Part shown: piece after piece, positions 34,639 through 43,850 of the stretch
Numbering within the stretch: the first letter of the stretch is position 1
Layout: the number at the start of each line of letters is the position of its first letter
Assembly: GCA_026014725.1 (NCBI GenBank)
Contig: JAOZHV010000059.1
Coordinates: 248,001 to 312,000, forward strand
Length of the DNA: 64,000 nucleotides
Origin: Candidatus Bathyarchaeota archaeon
GTDB taxonomy: Archaea > Thermoproteota > Bathyarchaeia > Bathyarchaeales > Bathycorpusculaceae
Direction: 5' to 3'
Made by a program: the position numbers and the translations under genes
Notes under the pieces: generated by a model
The model's database searches: none
What the model saw: the letters and a program-made list of their open reading frames with translations, nothing else
What the model was told of the DNA's origin: nothing

Positions 34639-35010
34639 TTATCTTCTCGTTGCAACTCCGCCTATTAAGCCGCCTATGGCTGAAATCACCGTGACAAGAA
34701 TCCCTAACAGTAAGACCATTATTCCAACTGCCAGTCCGGCTGCACCGCCGAACAACAAACCTAAAAAGCCATGGGTTATGCCGCCATAAACTGCAAAGCC
34801 CAAAAATGACAGGATTGCCAAGACTATCGCACTGAATATGCCCGACACGCATCCAGCGATTGCCCCGCCGATAATGCCTCTTGCCAAAAGTCCAGCTACT
34901 ACACCGCCGACGAAACCGCCCAGAATGTAGCCTATGCCTGGGTAAATCACGCCAAGTGTTACTGTTATCGCGGAACCTGCCAAGATGCCTAAGCCAATTC
35001 TGCTAAACAT
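34639..35010 (-). CDS. DUF5518-like glycine-rich membrane protein (copy 2)
   Basis: 123 residues, four hydrophobic segments; GGFVGGVVAGLLARGIIGGA aligns with copy 1, and the end VISAIGGLIGGVATRR matches its tail. Same length and strand, so the two arose by tandem duplication and then diverged. No catalytic motifs; glycine-zipper packing is suggested. Confidence 0.7.
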   Translation of the reverse strand: MFSRIGLGILAGSAITVTLGVIYPGIGYILGGFVGGVVAGLLARGIIGGAIAGCVSGIFSAIVLAILSFLGFAVYGGITHGFLGLLFGGAAGLAVGIMVLLLGILVTVISAIGGLIGGVATRR

Positions 35011-35059
35011 TGTTAACCCAAGCGGTTGAAACTAAAAAAAGGAAGATAAAGGTTGTTCT

Positions 35060-35758
35060 TTAGCGAGCCCTTGACGAGCGTACTTTTGGTTCAAGCAGGG
35101 TCCAAAGCCACTCGGTGAATTCTCGCAGGTTCTTGGTTTGAATGTAAACATCGCCTGGACCTGTAATTTGCGTGACTAAGCCTTCGCCGCTGAGCAAGGT
35201 TTCTTTTAAGCCGCCGAATCGTGTGACTTTGTAGCTGCAGGATTGGCTGAACCCAACGAGGTGGAAGTTGTCAACTATGAGCGTTTGTCCTGATTGTAAT
35301 GTGTGCACGTCTATTGCGCCGAATGTGTTGATAAACATCTGCCCGCTTCCTGTTGCTTTAATCATGAATAAGCCTTGTCCAAAGAGTCCTTTTGTGAAGC
35401 CTTCCCATTTCACATCCAAGTCTATGCCTTGTGTGGAGGCTATGTAGGCGGATTTTTGAATTACATAACCGCTGTTAGGTGCAACATCAAGTTGTTTTAT
35501 GTCTCCGACGGGAGCAGCAACAAATGCTGCTTCGCCGGTTCCGTTGTTGGCGGTGTAGTCGTTTACCCAAAAAGATTGTCCGCCTATGATGCTTAAGCCT
35601 AAGCTTCCTAGCAGACTTTTTTCTCGTTTTCGGGTGTGCACTTCAATGTTTGGTGTCATGTATGTGAGGGCGCCTGATTCGGCGGTGATGGTTTCGCCTT
35701 GGTCTAAGGTGGCTACTAGCATGGAGTATGAGGGTTTATATTTAATTTCGAACTTCAT
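35060..35758 (-). CDS. AIM24/TIGR00266-family protein
   Basis: 232 residues of beta-rich sequence. Diagnostic start is KYKPSYSMLVATLDQGETI with TAESGALTYMTPNIEV, then GLFGQGLFMIKATGSGQMFI and GEGLVTQITGPGDVYIQTKN. The family is related to mitochondrial AIM24 and has a trimeric beta-fold; its biochemical role is unknown. Full length. It lies upstream of, and on the same strand as, the two DUF5518-like genes, so a membrane-related operon is possible. Confidence 0.85.
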   Translation of the reverse strand: MKFEIKYKPSYSMLVATLDQGETITAESGALTYMTPNIEVHTRKREKSLLGSLGLSIIGGQSFWVNDYTANNGTGEAAFVAAPVGDIKQLDVAPNSGYVIQKSAYIASTQGIDLDVKWEGFTKGLFGQGLFMIKATGSGQMFINTFGAIDVHTLQSGQTLIVDNFHLVGFSQSCSYKVTRFGGLKETLLSGEGLVTQITGPGDVYIQTKNLREFTEWLWTLLEPKVRSSRAR

Positions 35759-35842
35759 TTTTTTCCCTTTCTTGCGTTACTTATAAAAACATGATTACGC
35801 AATTGAGCTTATAAAAATTTAAACAAGGGCTGCTCTGAGGGC

Positions 35843-36559
35843 TTGACAGTTACTAGTTCCGCTAAAGTAATCCTGAAGAAAACATTTAGTCTAACTTTGA
35901 TATTCAACGCTCTGATTACCTTAGGTTGCGTTGCAGGGATTCTGTTGGGCTTTTATCGTTCCATGCCGAATTGGAAACCTTTTGCACCATACCTTATCGA
36001 TGGTAATCTTTTTTGGCTGGTAATCGTAGCGGCGTTAATCAATATTTTTCCTAGTGCAAGTATTGGTCGCGTTTTGCATACAGGAAGATTCTTGTTTCAT
36101 CATTACGTCTATGGTGCTTTCCTGCTAGTTGGTTCATCATTACTTATTGTTGCTTTCGCATCTGTTCCACTGCACAATATTTTCTTTGTAGATGACAGCA
36201 GCATAGAAATCAACGCTGGAAGAGTGTTTATTTTGGCTGGTTTAACCTTATTCATAGATGATCTTCCTGATGTTTCGAAGAGAATTGAAGCTGGCTTGAA
36301 CTGGTTTAAGTCAAAAGCGTATAAGGTAAGAAGAGCCATACATGCGTTGCAATTGCTTACAGGTGTTGTCACATTCTACTGTGGGATTTCCGCTCTCTTA
36401 TGTACATTGCAGTATGGTGGGCGTGTCGTGCCTAACTCCATTTTGATTGTATCGCTTTTCATAACTAGCTTCACATCTTTCGCTTTAGTTAAACGGAAGG
36501 CTTGGCTAAAAATTACACCGTCGCCAACACGGGAACCTGTTAATGCTGTGCTTTTATGA
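35843..36559 (+). CDS. Multi-pass membrane protein, unknown
   Basis: 238 residues with about six hydrophobic segments (about 16-36, 54-70, 90-112, 128-141, 170-190 and 199-217). The central soluble stretch includes NIFPSASIGRVLHTGRFLFH and LTLFIDDLPDVSKRIEAGL. No family recognised. TTG start with a closely placed GAGG, so the exact start is uncertain. The 3' end overlaps the convergent NERD gene by 20 bases. Confidence 0.65.
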   Translation: MTVTSSAKVILKKTFSLTLIFNALITLGCVAGILLGFYRSMPNWKPFAPYLIDGNLFWLVIVAALINIFPSASIGRVLHTGRFLFHHYVYGAFLLVGSSLLIVAFASVPLHNIFFVDDSSIEINAGRVFILAGLTLFIDDLPDVSKRIEAGLNWFKSKAYKVRRAIHALQLLTGVVTFYCGISALLCTLQYGGRVVPNSILIVSLFITSFTSFALVKRKAWLKITPSPTREPVNAVLL

Positions 36560-37256
36560 TTTCTTTCCCGATTGCCTCTAATTGTTGACGCGAGTAACCG
36601 CTAGAATTTTTGTGTGCAGCTATGTAGTTGGCAAGTTGAGGCAGCTTTAGGATTGGAACTGTAGGATTGTTTATGTGAAGTACAGCATGCTTGTTTGTGA
36701 AGACTACTATGCCTTCTACCCAGATACCGAACTGCCTTAGATTTGGTGAACTGTCGATTACTTGCTTGATTCGCGCAATGTTTCTCTTTAGCTGGCGACT
36801 TGGACTTGAGTCAACATGGCGTTTGTTATCCCGTTGCCACTCATCTCCGTTACAGGTAATGTTTCCGCTCCAATTCTTTGTCTCCAAAACAAACACGCCG
36901 TTTGGACCGAGGACAATATGGTCGATGTCTCCACCGCCATTACGAAGAGAAAGAGCATTTATGAGGTAATAATCGTTGTTTAGTTTGTTGTTGAGTAGTT
37001 TGATTACTTGTTTTTCACCTTGCCATCCACCACTGTAGATGTGGTACTTGCGCAGGTAATAATAGAAGGCAATCAGCGGCGCAAGCGAAAAGATTAGGGC
37101 GATATACTCAAGGGAGGTCACCTGCCATGTAGAGAGGACTCTGTATGCCACAACGAAGAAAATTAAGAACATCAATAGAATGCAAAGGGCTGCTTTGGCA
37201 AGGTTTTTTATAGTCTGGTTCTTGAGGTGACTGCTTGAAGCTTTTAGCCGACGCAT
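36540..37256 (-). CDS. Membrane-anchored NERD-domain protein
   Basis: 238 residues. Two N-terminal membrane segments (about 20-40 and 50-68) precede a nuclease-related NERD domain: GWQGEKQVIKLLNN, GGGDIDHIVLGPNGVFVLE with TKNWSGNI, the Asp/Glu-x-Lys arrangement of a PD-(D/E)XK-like fold. The domain may act on nucleic acids at the membrane, but activity is unproven. The C-terminal part (IVVFTNKHAVLHINNPTVP) fits the family. Confidence 0.8.
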   Translation of the reverse strand: MRRLKASSSHLKNQTIKNLAKAALCILLMFLIFFVVAYRVLSTWQVTSLEYIALIFSLAPLIAFYYYLRKYHIYSGGWQGEKQVIKLLNNKLNNDYYLINALSLRNGGGDIDHIVLGPNGVFVLETKNWSGNITCNGDEWQRDNKRHVDSSPSRQLKRNIARIKQVIDSSPNLRQFGIWVEGIVVFTNKHAVLHINNPTVPILKLPQLANYIAAHKNSSGYSRQQLEAIGKEIIKAQH

Positions 37257-37404
37257 ACACAGTCATAGAGCCTGAAACTAATATTATTTTATGGCATTCA
37301 AACAGCGTTTAAAACATAATCGCATTGTTCTTTTAGCGGAACAGGCTGTTCTCGGAAAAGAGCTAATAGTAACTCTCTGTACTTTTCTGCTTAGTGAAAA
37401 AAAA

Positions 37405-38343
37405 ATGTCCGCTAAGCAATACTCCACAAAGTTCAAAATAGCTATGATAAGCGTGCTCATCGCAAGCTTGTTAAGCGTACCCTTTTTGATAACGGTAAAT
37501 GCTCAGAGTTCAGGGGTTACAGTTGGATACTGGTCCTTAGACGAAGTGAAACCAAGCGGTTACAACACCATAACCCCTGATGCGGTAAGCGTGAACGCTG
37601 GCATCGTAGCAGGCGACCCTGAGCCGACGCTGGTGGAAGGAAAATTTGACAAGGCTATGAAGTTTAACGGTGAAGGTTTCGTTTATGTTCCAATCAAATT
37701 TGTTATTGGCTTTCCACCTACGCCGCAACCAATCTATATGCCAATCTCACCCAACCTTGACGTGCAAAAATACATTGCTGTTGAAGCTTGGATTAAAGTT
37801 TCAGAATTCACGCAAGCAACTTACAACAACATCGTTGTTAAATGTGACCATCCAGACCAAGCCTGCGCGTGGCAGAACACCATTAGAGTACTTGGGTTAT
37901 CAATAAGAGCAGGTGAACTTGAAAACGGCGTCGTCGAAGGTGCATTAAGCGGTTTTGTGTTAACGGACAGTGATGGCTTTAATGAAATTGTGACAACACA
38001 ACCCATTCCGCTAAACCAATGGATCAACGTTAAGTTTACTAGGACTTCCACAGGGATGCACCTCTACATTGATGGGCATGAACAAAGCGTTAACGTGATT
38101 CGCGGTGTCCAAAATCCAAATGGCAATATTGTTAATGGCACCGAGTACTACTTTGGACATGACGGGCTAGCAACCATAGACGAAGTTCGCATCACGGATT
38201 TAACTCCACCAGAAATTAGCGAAGATGCCTTTGACATAGGTCCTAACATGTTGATTGCAATAATAGCCGTCGCGGTCATTTTTGCTGTGGCTTGGCTTTT
38301 GCGCAGAGCCATTCAACTGTGGATTATTCGACCTAAAATGTAA
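37405..38343 (+). CDS. Secreted membrane-anchored LamG-like protein
   Basis: 312 residues from ATG 37405 (a longer frame begins at 37291 without signal features). Signal or anchor segment at about 9-30 (IAMISVLIASLLSVPFLITV), then a concanavalin-like LamG domain: GYWSLDEVKPSG, KFDKAMKFNGEGFVYVP, AVEAWIKVSEF, TSTGMHLYIDG and GLATIDEVRI. A C-terminal membrane helix (about 283-303) and a basic tail anchor it. A role in carbohydrate binding at the cell surface is inferred. It lies 23 bases upstream of the radical SAM gene. Confidence 0.78.
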   Translation: MSAKQYSTKFKIAMISVLIASLLSVPFLITVNAQSSGVTVGYWSLDEVKPSGYNTITPDAVSVNAGIVAGDPEPTLVEGKFDKAMKFNGEGFVYVPIKFVIGFPPTPQPIYMPISPNLDVQKYIAVEAWIKVSEFTQATYNNIVVKCDHPDQACAWQNTIRVLGLSIRAGELENGVVEGALSGFVLTDSDGFNEIVTTQPIPLNQWINVKFTRTSTGMHLYIDGHEQSVNVIRGVQNPNGNIVNGTEYYFGHDGLATIDEVRITDLTPPEISEDAFDIGPNMLIAIIAVAVIFAVAWLLRRAIQLWIIRPKM

Positions 38344-38366
38344 CTCCGCCTAAGGAGCGTAAAAGT

Positions 38367-39539
38367 TTGGGCACCACGCTGAAATTGCTTGAGTTAATGC
38401 TTCGCCAAAAACTCTTAGGGCAGGGACTAAAAGGAGAAACCAATACGCCCCTCATCGTTTCTTTTGCCGTAACACGAGCCTGCAACCTACAATGCCTTCA
38501 CTGCCACGTCTCAGCCAGAGAAGCCATGCCAGACGAACTTAACTTAAAAGAAGCTATGCACGCGATTGACGAAATGGCAAACCTGGGCACTGAAGCAGTG
38601 ATTTTCAGCGGCGGCGAACCCCTGCTAAGAAAGGACTTTGTGCTGCAGCTTGCCCAGTACTGTGAGGACTATGGCATCATAACCGCCATGCTTTCAAACG
38701 GACTGCTAATATCGCCTGAAACTGCCTTACAACTGAAAGATGCAGGCATCAAAGCAGTAGGCATACCCATTGACTCTATCATTCCTGAAAAACATGACTG
38801 TTTAAGAAACCGCCCAGGCACCTTCAAAGAAGCTGTCTCCGCCATCCAAACCTGCTTAGACATAGACTTAGAAGTAGTCGTAACCACCATGGCGCTCAAA
38901 GACACATTCAACGACATCCCAAAACGCATAGAATTCCTATCAAACTTGGGAGTTGATGAAGTCGCGGTTTACGATTTAGTTCCAGTCGGCAGAGGCAAAG
39001 ACGTAATGGACCAAGCCATGAGTCAAGAGCAACGAGTCAGTCTGATTCGGTGGCTACAGGGAATGCAAGAAACCACAGAAATGGTTTTTGCAATGTCAGG
39101 CGGACTACCGCTCTATCCTGAAATCGCCATGGAAATGCATAACTCTCACGGCACCAAACCCAAAGACCTTCTAATCAAGGAGTTCTGGATACACAACAAC
39201 GTCGGTTGCCACGCAGGGATCTTCTACTTTAGCTTACGACCAAACGGAGACGTTTACCCCTGCACCTTTTTACCAATTAAAGCTGGAAACATCCGAGAGC
39301 AAAGCTTAACCGAGATTTGGCGCAACTCAAAAATCCTAAACACACTTCGCCAGCGACAAACGCTAAAGGGAGAATGCGGAGTCTGCCAGTACCGAGAAAC
39401 ATGCGGCGGATGCAGAGGCAGAGCCTACGCCTGCACAGGCGACTATTTGGAAACTGACCCTGTGTGCCTGAAGGAACTGATGATACAGGAGAAGGTTTCG
39501 CCAGTTGACGTGAAACGCTTCGGATGGTGCGTTGGGTAG
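38367..39539 (+). CDS. Radical SAM/SPASM enzyme (AhbD/PqqE-like)
   Basis: 390 residues. The radical SAM cluster motif TRACNLQCLHCHVSA (CxxxCxxC) is near residue 37, and VIFSGGEPLLRKDF follows. A SPASM auxiliary cluster region at the C-terminus has NVGCHAGIFYFSLRPNGDVY, then CGVCQYRETCGGCRGRAYAC. The closest named groups are haem d1/haem biosynthesis AhbC/AhbD and peptide-modifying PqqE-like enzymes, but the substrate is not readable. TTG start behind AAGGAG. The 3' end runs into repeat R3. No obvious peptide substrate gene is adjacent. Confidence 0.85.
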   Translation: MGTTLKLLELMLRQKLLGQGLKGETNTPLIVSFAVTRACNLQCLHCHVSAREAMPDELNLKEAMHAIDEMANLGTEAVIFSGGEPLLRKDFVLQLAQYCEDYGIITAMLSNGLLISPETALQLKDAGIKAVGIPIDSIIPEKHDCLRNRPGTFKEAVSAIQTCLDIDLEVVVTTMALKDTFNDIPKRIEFLSNLGVDEVAVYDLVPVGRGKDVMDQAMSQEQRVSLIRWLQGMQETTEMVFAMSGGLPLYPEIAMEMHNSHGTKPKDLLIKEFWIHNNVGCHAGIFYFSLRPNGDVYPCTFLPIKAGNIREQSLTEIWRNSKILNTLRQRQTLKGECGVCQYRETCGGCRGRAYACTGDYLETDPVCLKELMIQEKVSPVDVKRFGWCVG

Positions 39540-39551
39540 CGCTAGATTTAG

Positions 39552-39660
39552 AAGCATATTTGCCGCCTATTAGTGGTTCTATGTTAGAACCTATAGGGGG
39601 TAGGTGCTATTGCCGCTTTTTCAACCCAAAAGCATGTTAAAAAATCAAACGCTTTTTATT
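39552..39660. repeat. Dispersed intergenic repeat, copy R3 (short form)
   Basis: Between convergent gene ends (39539 and 39661), filling nearly the whole gap: GCATATTTGCCGCCTATTAG, GGTTCTATGTTAGAACCTAT, AGGGGGTAGGTGCTATTGCC, CAACCCAAAAGCATGTTAAA and AACGCTTTTTAT. It shares the left module and the AAAGCG-type end with R4 but lacks the TTACTRCGACCA boxes. Confidence 0.75.
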
Positions 39661-40137
39661 TCAAACTTTTCGATACAAGTAAATGGTGTGTGACGGATAA
39701 CCCAGCTGTGGATTTTCACAGAAATTCTCAACCTTCTCAGGACGCCAGCCAATAATCTCGTAATCATGCGAAACAACCCGCGCACCCTTTCGCAAATCCT
39801 TTTCAAGCTTAGGCTTAATCTTCTCATTCGCGCTCGTCGTCAAGTATAAGTAGACAACATCAGCCGCCGACAAATTTACATTAAACATGTCACCATTCAC
39901 AATGGTCACGCGGTCCTCAAGACCATTCTCATGAATAGCAACCATTGCTTTCTTTGCCAAATCCTCACGTAACTCAACCCCAACTCCACGCGCGCCAAAA
40001 CTCTTAGCTGCCATAATCACCGTTCTACCATCGCCCGCACCCATATCAAAAAGAACTTCGCCAGCTTTCAACCCCGCCAGCTTAAGCATGTACTCTACAA
40101 CAACAGGCGGACTTGGAACAAACGGCGCGATAAACAT
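39661..40137 (-). CDS. Small SAM-dependent methyltransferase
   Basis: 158 residues. SAM motif I is LFDMGAGDGRTVIMAAKSFG, motif II GVGVELREDLA, then VTIVNGDMFNVNLSAADVVY and RVVSHDYEIIGWRPE. Resembles small class I methyltransferases near the DOT1/KMTase-like group reported in archaea (protein lysine methylation), judged from the GAGDGR and YLYLTTSANEKI blocks. The substrate is unknown. It converges on repeat R3. Confidence 0.75.
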   Translation of the reverse strand: MFIAPFVPSPPVVVEYMLKLAGLKAGEVLFDMGAGDGRTVIMAAKSFGARGVGVELREDLAKKAMVAIHENGLEDRVTIVNGDMFNVNLSAADVVYLYLTTSANEKIKPKLEKDLRKGARVVSHDYEIIGWRPEKVENFCENPQLGYPSHTIYLYRKV

Positions 40138-40179
40138 ACAAGATACATCTTCCTAAACAGAGATTTAACTCATACTCTA

Positions 40180-40512
40180 TTACGTCACGTAAGCATCCTT
40201 CTTGGGCAAAGGTCTCCTTGCCTCACCGCATTTAACACAACTCTGCGCACACAACTCCAAATACTTTGCTTCATCACGCGAACCAACAGCAGTAGCCGCC
40301 TTCATGCACAACTCGCTTGGTTCATTGCAGCCTTCTTCTTTGCATAACTTGGAAATGTACTGGCAAATCTCCTGCACATCTTTGGGCTCTAAAACTGCCC
40401 GATTCGTACGCACAAGCAAACACAGCTCCCGCGCCATAACGCAAGTTTTGACGTATTTGATTCGCTCAAGAACTTCTTTTCGCAGATTCTTTCGGCTTAT
40501 TTCCACATTCAA
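40180..40512 (-). CDS. Cys-rich helical protein, DUF326-like
   Basis: 110 residues, predominantly helical, with nine cysteines: VKTCVMARELCLLV, EICQYISKLCKEEGCNEPSE, LCMKAA, LELCAQSCVKCGEAR. The spacing of single cysteines along helices recalls the four-helix copper-binding DUF326 family, usually His-rich as well; here histidines are missing, so the assignment is tentative. It probably binds metal or forms disulfides. On the same strand as the methyltransferase, 42 bases upstream. Confidence 0.65.
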   Translation of the reverse strand: MNVEISRKNLRKEVLERIKYVKTCVMARELCLLVRTNRAVLEPKDVQEICQYISKLCKEEGCNEPSELCMKAATAVGSRDEAKYLELCAQSCVKCGEARRPLPKKDAYVT

Positions 40513-40618
40513 CCTCTCCTATGGCATAACAAGCAGACAGCACCAATAAGCTGTTTTACACTTAAAAAGATGCTGTTAAACCTAACATATCTTAAACCGT
40601 CAAGACGAAAAGCAATAA

Positions 40619-43492
40619 TTACCTAAACCGTTTGCTTAGCGCCTTGCGCTCTGCTTCCAAAATCAACTCAAAAAAGCTATCTGAGAGCGCGTTTTCCTTC
40701 TCCAGAATGCTTGCGACATCAGAAACTGAAACTCGCCGTGCACTCAACGCAACCGTAGCCACTTTACCATACTTTTCAATCAACTTCGCAGTCTGCTTGG
40801 CATTAACTTGCATCTTCTCTTCGCCCTTAGCGAGGTGTTCACCTTTCTTTTCAACTAGCGGTAAAGCCTTCTCCTCCTCAACCTTTAGCATGCCAATCGC
40901 AAAGGAGCCGCATCGCGGGCATTTGGGCTTATCAGGCAGGTCTTTGATGCGTATCATTTCCATCCAGTCCCAACACTGAGTACACACAAAGTTGCCTGTC
41001 TCATTGAGCAAACGCGCCTTGGCAGACTCAACCAGCACCGCACGCATCTTTTCAGGCGGAATCAAATCAGTCTTCATACTAACCCGCTCGATGCCAACAC
41101 GGGCAACAGGAGTCGCATTGCCACCAGTGTCAACCACCTGCAACCGAACTAAACCGTCACGCAACCGTCCAAGCACAAAAACCAACCCGTCAGCATCAAG
41201 GTCTTTAGAGAAAACCTCCTTGAGCCCCTCATCATAAATCGGTGTGCCCTCAAAACTAGAAATAAGCTTCTGCAGGCTAACGTTGCTAAAGTCAGCCCAC
41301 TTCTTGAGTGCCCCAAACCTGCGAGCCACTTGGATGACTCGGCGCTTAAACAACCCCGTCTTCACCGTAGACAACACCAACGTATCTCGTATGGTTTGCT
41401 CACTCATGCCTTTCATTTCGTTTAGCACCTCAACCAGCCGCTCGGCGCTCATGGCGCCCATAGTTTGCACGAAAACTCGGTAAGGGTCATGCTGCACAAC
41501 TATGCCGCGTCCAAGCTTGTCAGAGAGCACCTGCCCAAGCAACTGCGCAAAAGCTCGATTGGTGAGCGAACCAAAGTTTGAGTGCACAATCACGAATTCG
41601 CCCCACTCTTCAACTACAATTCGGCTTGGTGTTGGGACAGGAAAGCCGCTGTGCATCTGCTCCAGTGTCTCAGCCAACGCATTCCTAATCGTTTCCGCGT
41701 CAGCGGGGTAACGTTCAGAAAGCATAGTGCTAATCTGTTCGGCAGTGGCTCCACGCTGGTTTTGTTCTTCAGCAAACCCTCGAATCTCCGCTACTTCCTG
41801 CGCTATCTCATACGGAACAGGAATCTCCTCGCCAATCCAGCTTGGAATTGAACCAGTGGGGTCATCAACGGGGCGAACGTAAACTTTGTCTTCGGTTGCG
41901 TGCATTATTTGCCACGGACTGCCGCGGATGATGAATTTGGTGCCGGGTTTGCCGTACTCTGCCATGAACGCTTCATCCAACACGCCGATTGAAGAATCGG
42001 ATGATTCGTCAATGACTAGAAACTGTTTTTCTTCAGGAATCATTGAGAGATTATCAAAATAGTACTCAAACAACGCTTTTGTCCGCTGAGGCTTAAGCAC
42101 AACTTTGTCCTCGAAGGAAGTCCAAGCTAAACGTGGAAAACGTGAGTGCATGTATTTGAGCACTTTTTCCACATCGCTCAAGGTTACATTCTCAAACGGG
42201 GCTGCGCTTTTCATAAGGTCACGTATTTCCTCAAATGTCAAGCGTCTGTTTTTCAAAAGCAAGCCTGCGATTTGGTGAGTTAAAACGTCATAGGGTTTGT
42301 CTGGAACCGATACAGGTTCAAGTTGTTCTGCTAAAGCTCGCCGAGCAATTGCCAGCGCTTCAAGTGTGTCATCAGAGTCCATGCCGATGATTATGCCTTC
42401 AGACACGTTGCCGTAAGTGTGTCCTGCCCTACCGACACGCTGAATCAATCTTGTAACTTGCCGTGGACTCATGTACTGGATGACAAGGTCGATGTGTCCC
42501 ACATCGATGCCGAGTTCAAGGCTGCTTGTGGCAATTAAGCCTTTGAGAGCACCGCGTTTGAGCCCTGTTTCCGCCGCAATTCGCGAAGGCTTGGCCAGCG
42601 AGCCGTGATGAATGGAAACTGGGAAATCGACATCCCAAACTTTGAAACGCGAAGCCAAAACCTCGGAGACCGAGCGTGTGTTAGTAAACAGTAGGACGGA
42701 TTTGCGTTTGCTCATGTAATCGCGGATAATGCGTAGCCTTGCCGCTACTTCGGGGTGAGTGTAAATTTTGGAGGCGAAGCGAACGTCTTCTTCGGTTGGT
42801 TTAGGATAAAGCACCTGCAACTTCACCATTTTGGCAACGGGAACCCGCACGATTTCAACGGGGCGGTTATCGCCGACAAGGAACTGGGCAACCTTCTCTG
42901 GAGACCCAATCGTAGCCGACAACCCAATCATCTGGAACTCTTTACCGATTAAGCCTCTCACACGTTCCAGCGCCAAAGACAGTTGGCTTCCACGCTTGCT
43001 ATCAGCTAACTCATGCACCTCATCGATGATTACCCAGCGGAGACTCTGCAAATGCTGGCGCAGTAGCCATCCCGACAAAATAGCTTGCAACGTTTCAGGA
43101 GTTGTTATTAAAATGTCGGGTGGACTGTGAGATTGGCGTGTGCGCTCTTTGGTTTCTGTATCTCCGTGCCTCACAGCGAGTTTTATGTCTAGGTTGTTGC
43201 ACCACCACTGCATCCGCTCAAGCAAATCACGGTTTAGCGCCCGAAGCGGCGTAATGTAGAGCACTTTTATTCCAGGAGTCTTGGGCTGTTGCAGGAGCAT
43301 ACTGAGAACTGGCAGGAACGCGGCTTCAGTTTTGCCTGTGGCGGTCGGTGAAATCAAGAGGACGTTTTTGCCGTCGAGAATTTTTGGGATAACCATCTGT
43401 TGGGGTTCAGTTGGTTTTGTGAATCCTTTTTGTTCAACGAGCCTTCGCACTGGCTTTACGAGCAACTCAAAAGCGGACTCAGAATCTGCCAT
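40619..43492 (-). CDS. lhr: Lhr-type DEAD/DEAH-box helicase
   Basis: 957 residues from ATG 43492 (MADSESAFELLVKP). Superfamily 2 helicase: Q region FTKPTEPQQMVIPKILDG, motif I SPTATGKTEA, motif II IIDEVHELADSKRG, motif III GLSATIGSP, motif V TSSLELGIDVGHIDL and motif VI QRVGRAGHT. An Lhr-core winged helix and a long C-terminal part follow. Near residues 840-870 a zinc knuckle is seen (CTQCWDWMEM, CPRCGSFAIG). It is probably DNA/RNA-hybrid unwinding in repair, as for archaeal Lhr. An ORF extension to 43630 is not supported. Confidence 0.92.
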   Translation of the reverse strand: MADSESAFELLVKPVRRLVEQKGFTKPTEPQQMVIPKILDGKNVLLISPTATGKTEAAFLPVLSMLLQQPKTPGIKVLYITPLRALNRDLLERMQWWCNNLDIKLAVRHGDTETKERTRQSHSPPDILITTPETLQAILSGWLLRQHLQSLRWVIIDEVHELADSKRGSQLSLALERVRGLIGKEFQMIGLSATIGSPEKVAQFLVGDNRPVEIVRVPVAKMVKLQVLYPKPTEEDVRFASKIYTHPEVAARLRIIRDYMSKRKSVLLFTNTRSVSEVLASRFKVWDVDFPVSIHHGSLAKPSRIAAETGLKRGALKGLIATSSLELGIDVGHIDLVIQYMSPRQVTRLIQRVGRAGHTYGNVSEGIIIGMDSDDTLEALAIARRALAEQLEPVSVPDKPYDVLTHQIAGLLLKNRRLTFEEIRDLMKSAAPFENVTLSDVEKVLKYMHSRFPRLAWTSFEDKVVLKPQRTKALFEYYFDNLSMIPEEKQFLVIDESSDSSIGVLDEAFMAEYGKPGTKFIIRGSPWQIMHATEDKVYVRPVDDPTGSIPSWIGEEIPVPYEIAQEVAEIRGFAEEQNQRGATAEQISTMLSERYPADAETIRNALAETLEQMHSGFPVPTPSRIVVEEWGEFVIVHSNFGSLTNRAFAQLLGQVLSDKLGRGIVVQHDPYRVFVQTMGAMSAERLVEVLNEMKGMSEQTIRDTLVLSTVKTGLFKRRVIQVARRFGALKKWADFSNVSLQKLISSFEGTPIYDEGLKEVFSKDLDADGLVFVLGRLRDGLVRLQVVDTGGNATPVARVGIERVSMKTDLIPPEKMRAVLVESAKARLLNETGNFVCTQCWDWMEMIRIKDLPDKPKCPRCGSFAIGMLKVEEEKALPLVEKKGEHLAKGEEKMQVNAKQTAKLIEKYGKVATVALSARRVSVSDVASILEKENALSDSFFELILEAERKALSKRFR

Positions 43493-43657
43493 CAATAAGG
43501 AGTAACCTTCGAGATAATAGAATGCTTTGTTCGTGGTATAAAAAATGTTAGGCGACAATAATGCAGATTGCTGATGTTTTAGACGGAATACACAATGCAC
43601 GCCTAACCGGGACTCCACTTGACTTAACAATGTTTAAACCGCTTCTTTTCGTTTTTT

Positions 43658-43819
43658 ATGAATCCATCTTCAAGCTTTCCTTATCAAAAATCTGGTATGG
43701 ATTTCACTGGAGACTTGAAAACAGGTCTAAAAGGCTACATAATCAGCGCATTTAGAGATATAGATGATATAACCAAAGTCGATAAAAAAAAGAACATAAT
43801 AATACAAAACAAGAGATAA
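43658..43819 (+). CDS. Possible small protein
   Basis: Open frame of 53 residues (about MNPSSSFPYQKSGMDFTGDL, then GLKGYIISAFRDIDDITKVD and a Lys/Ile-rich end). No family recognised and no clear ribosome binding site. AT-rich like the broken gene just downstream (43851-44209), so it may be part of the same acquired cassette or a remnant. Confidence 0.3.
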   Translation: MNPSSSFPYQKSGMDFTGDLKTGLKGYIISAFRDIDDITKVDKKKNIIIQNKR

Positions 43820-43850
43820 TTATTCCAAATATGACCAAGGAAGGGAAAGC

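Noticed and set aside
43561-43755. 64-residue open frame upstream of the DUF3883-like pseudogene
   Set aside because: Overlaps a different small frame (43658-43819), has no ribosome binding site and lies in the promoter region of lhr.
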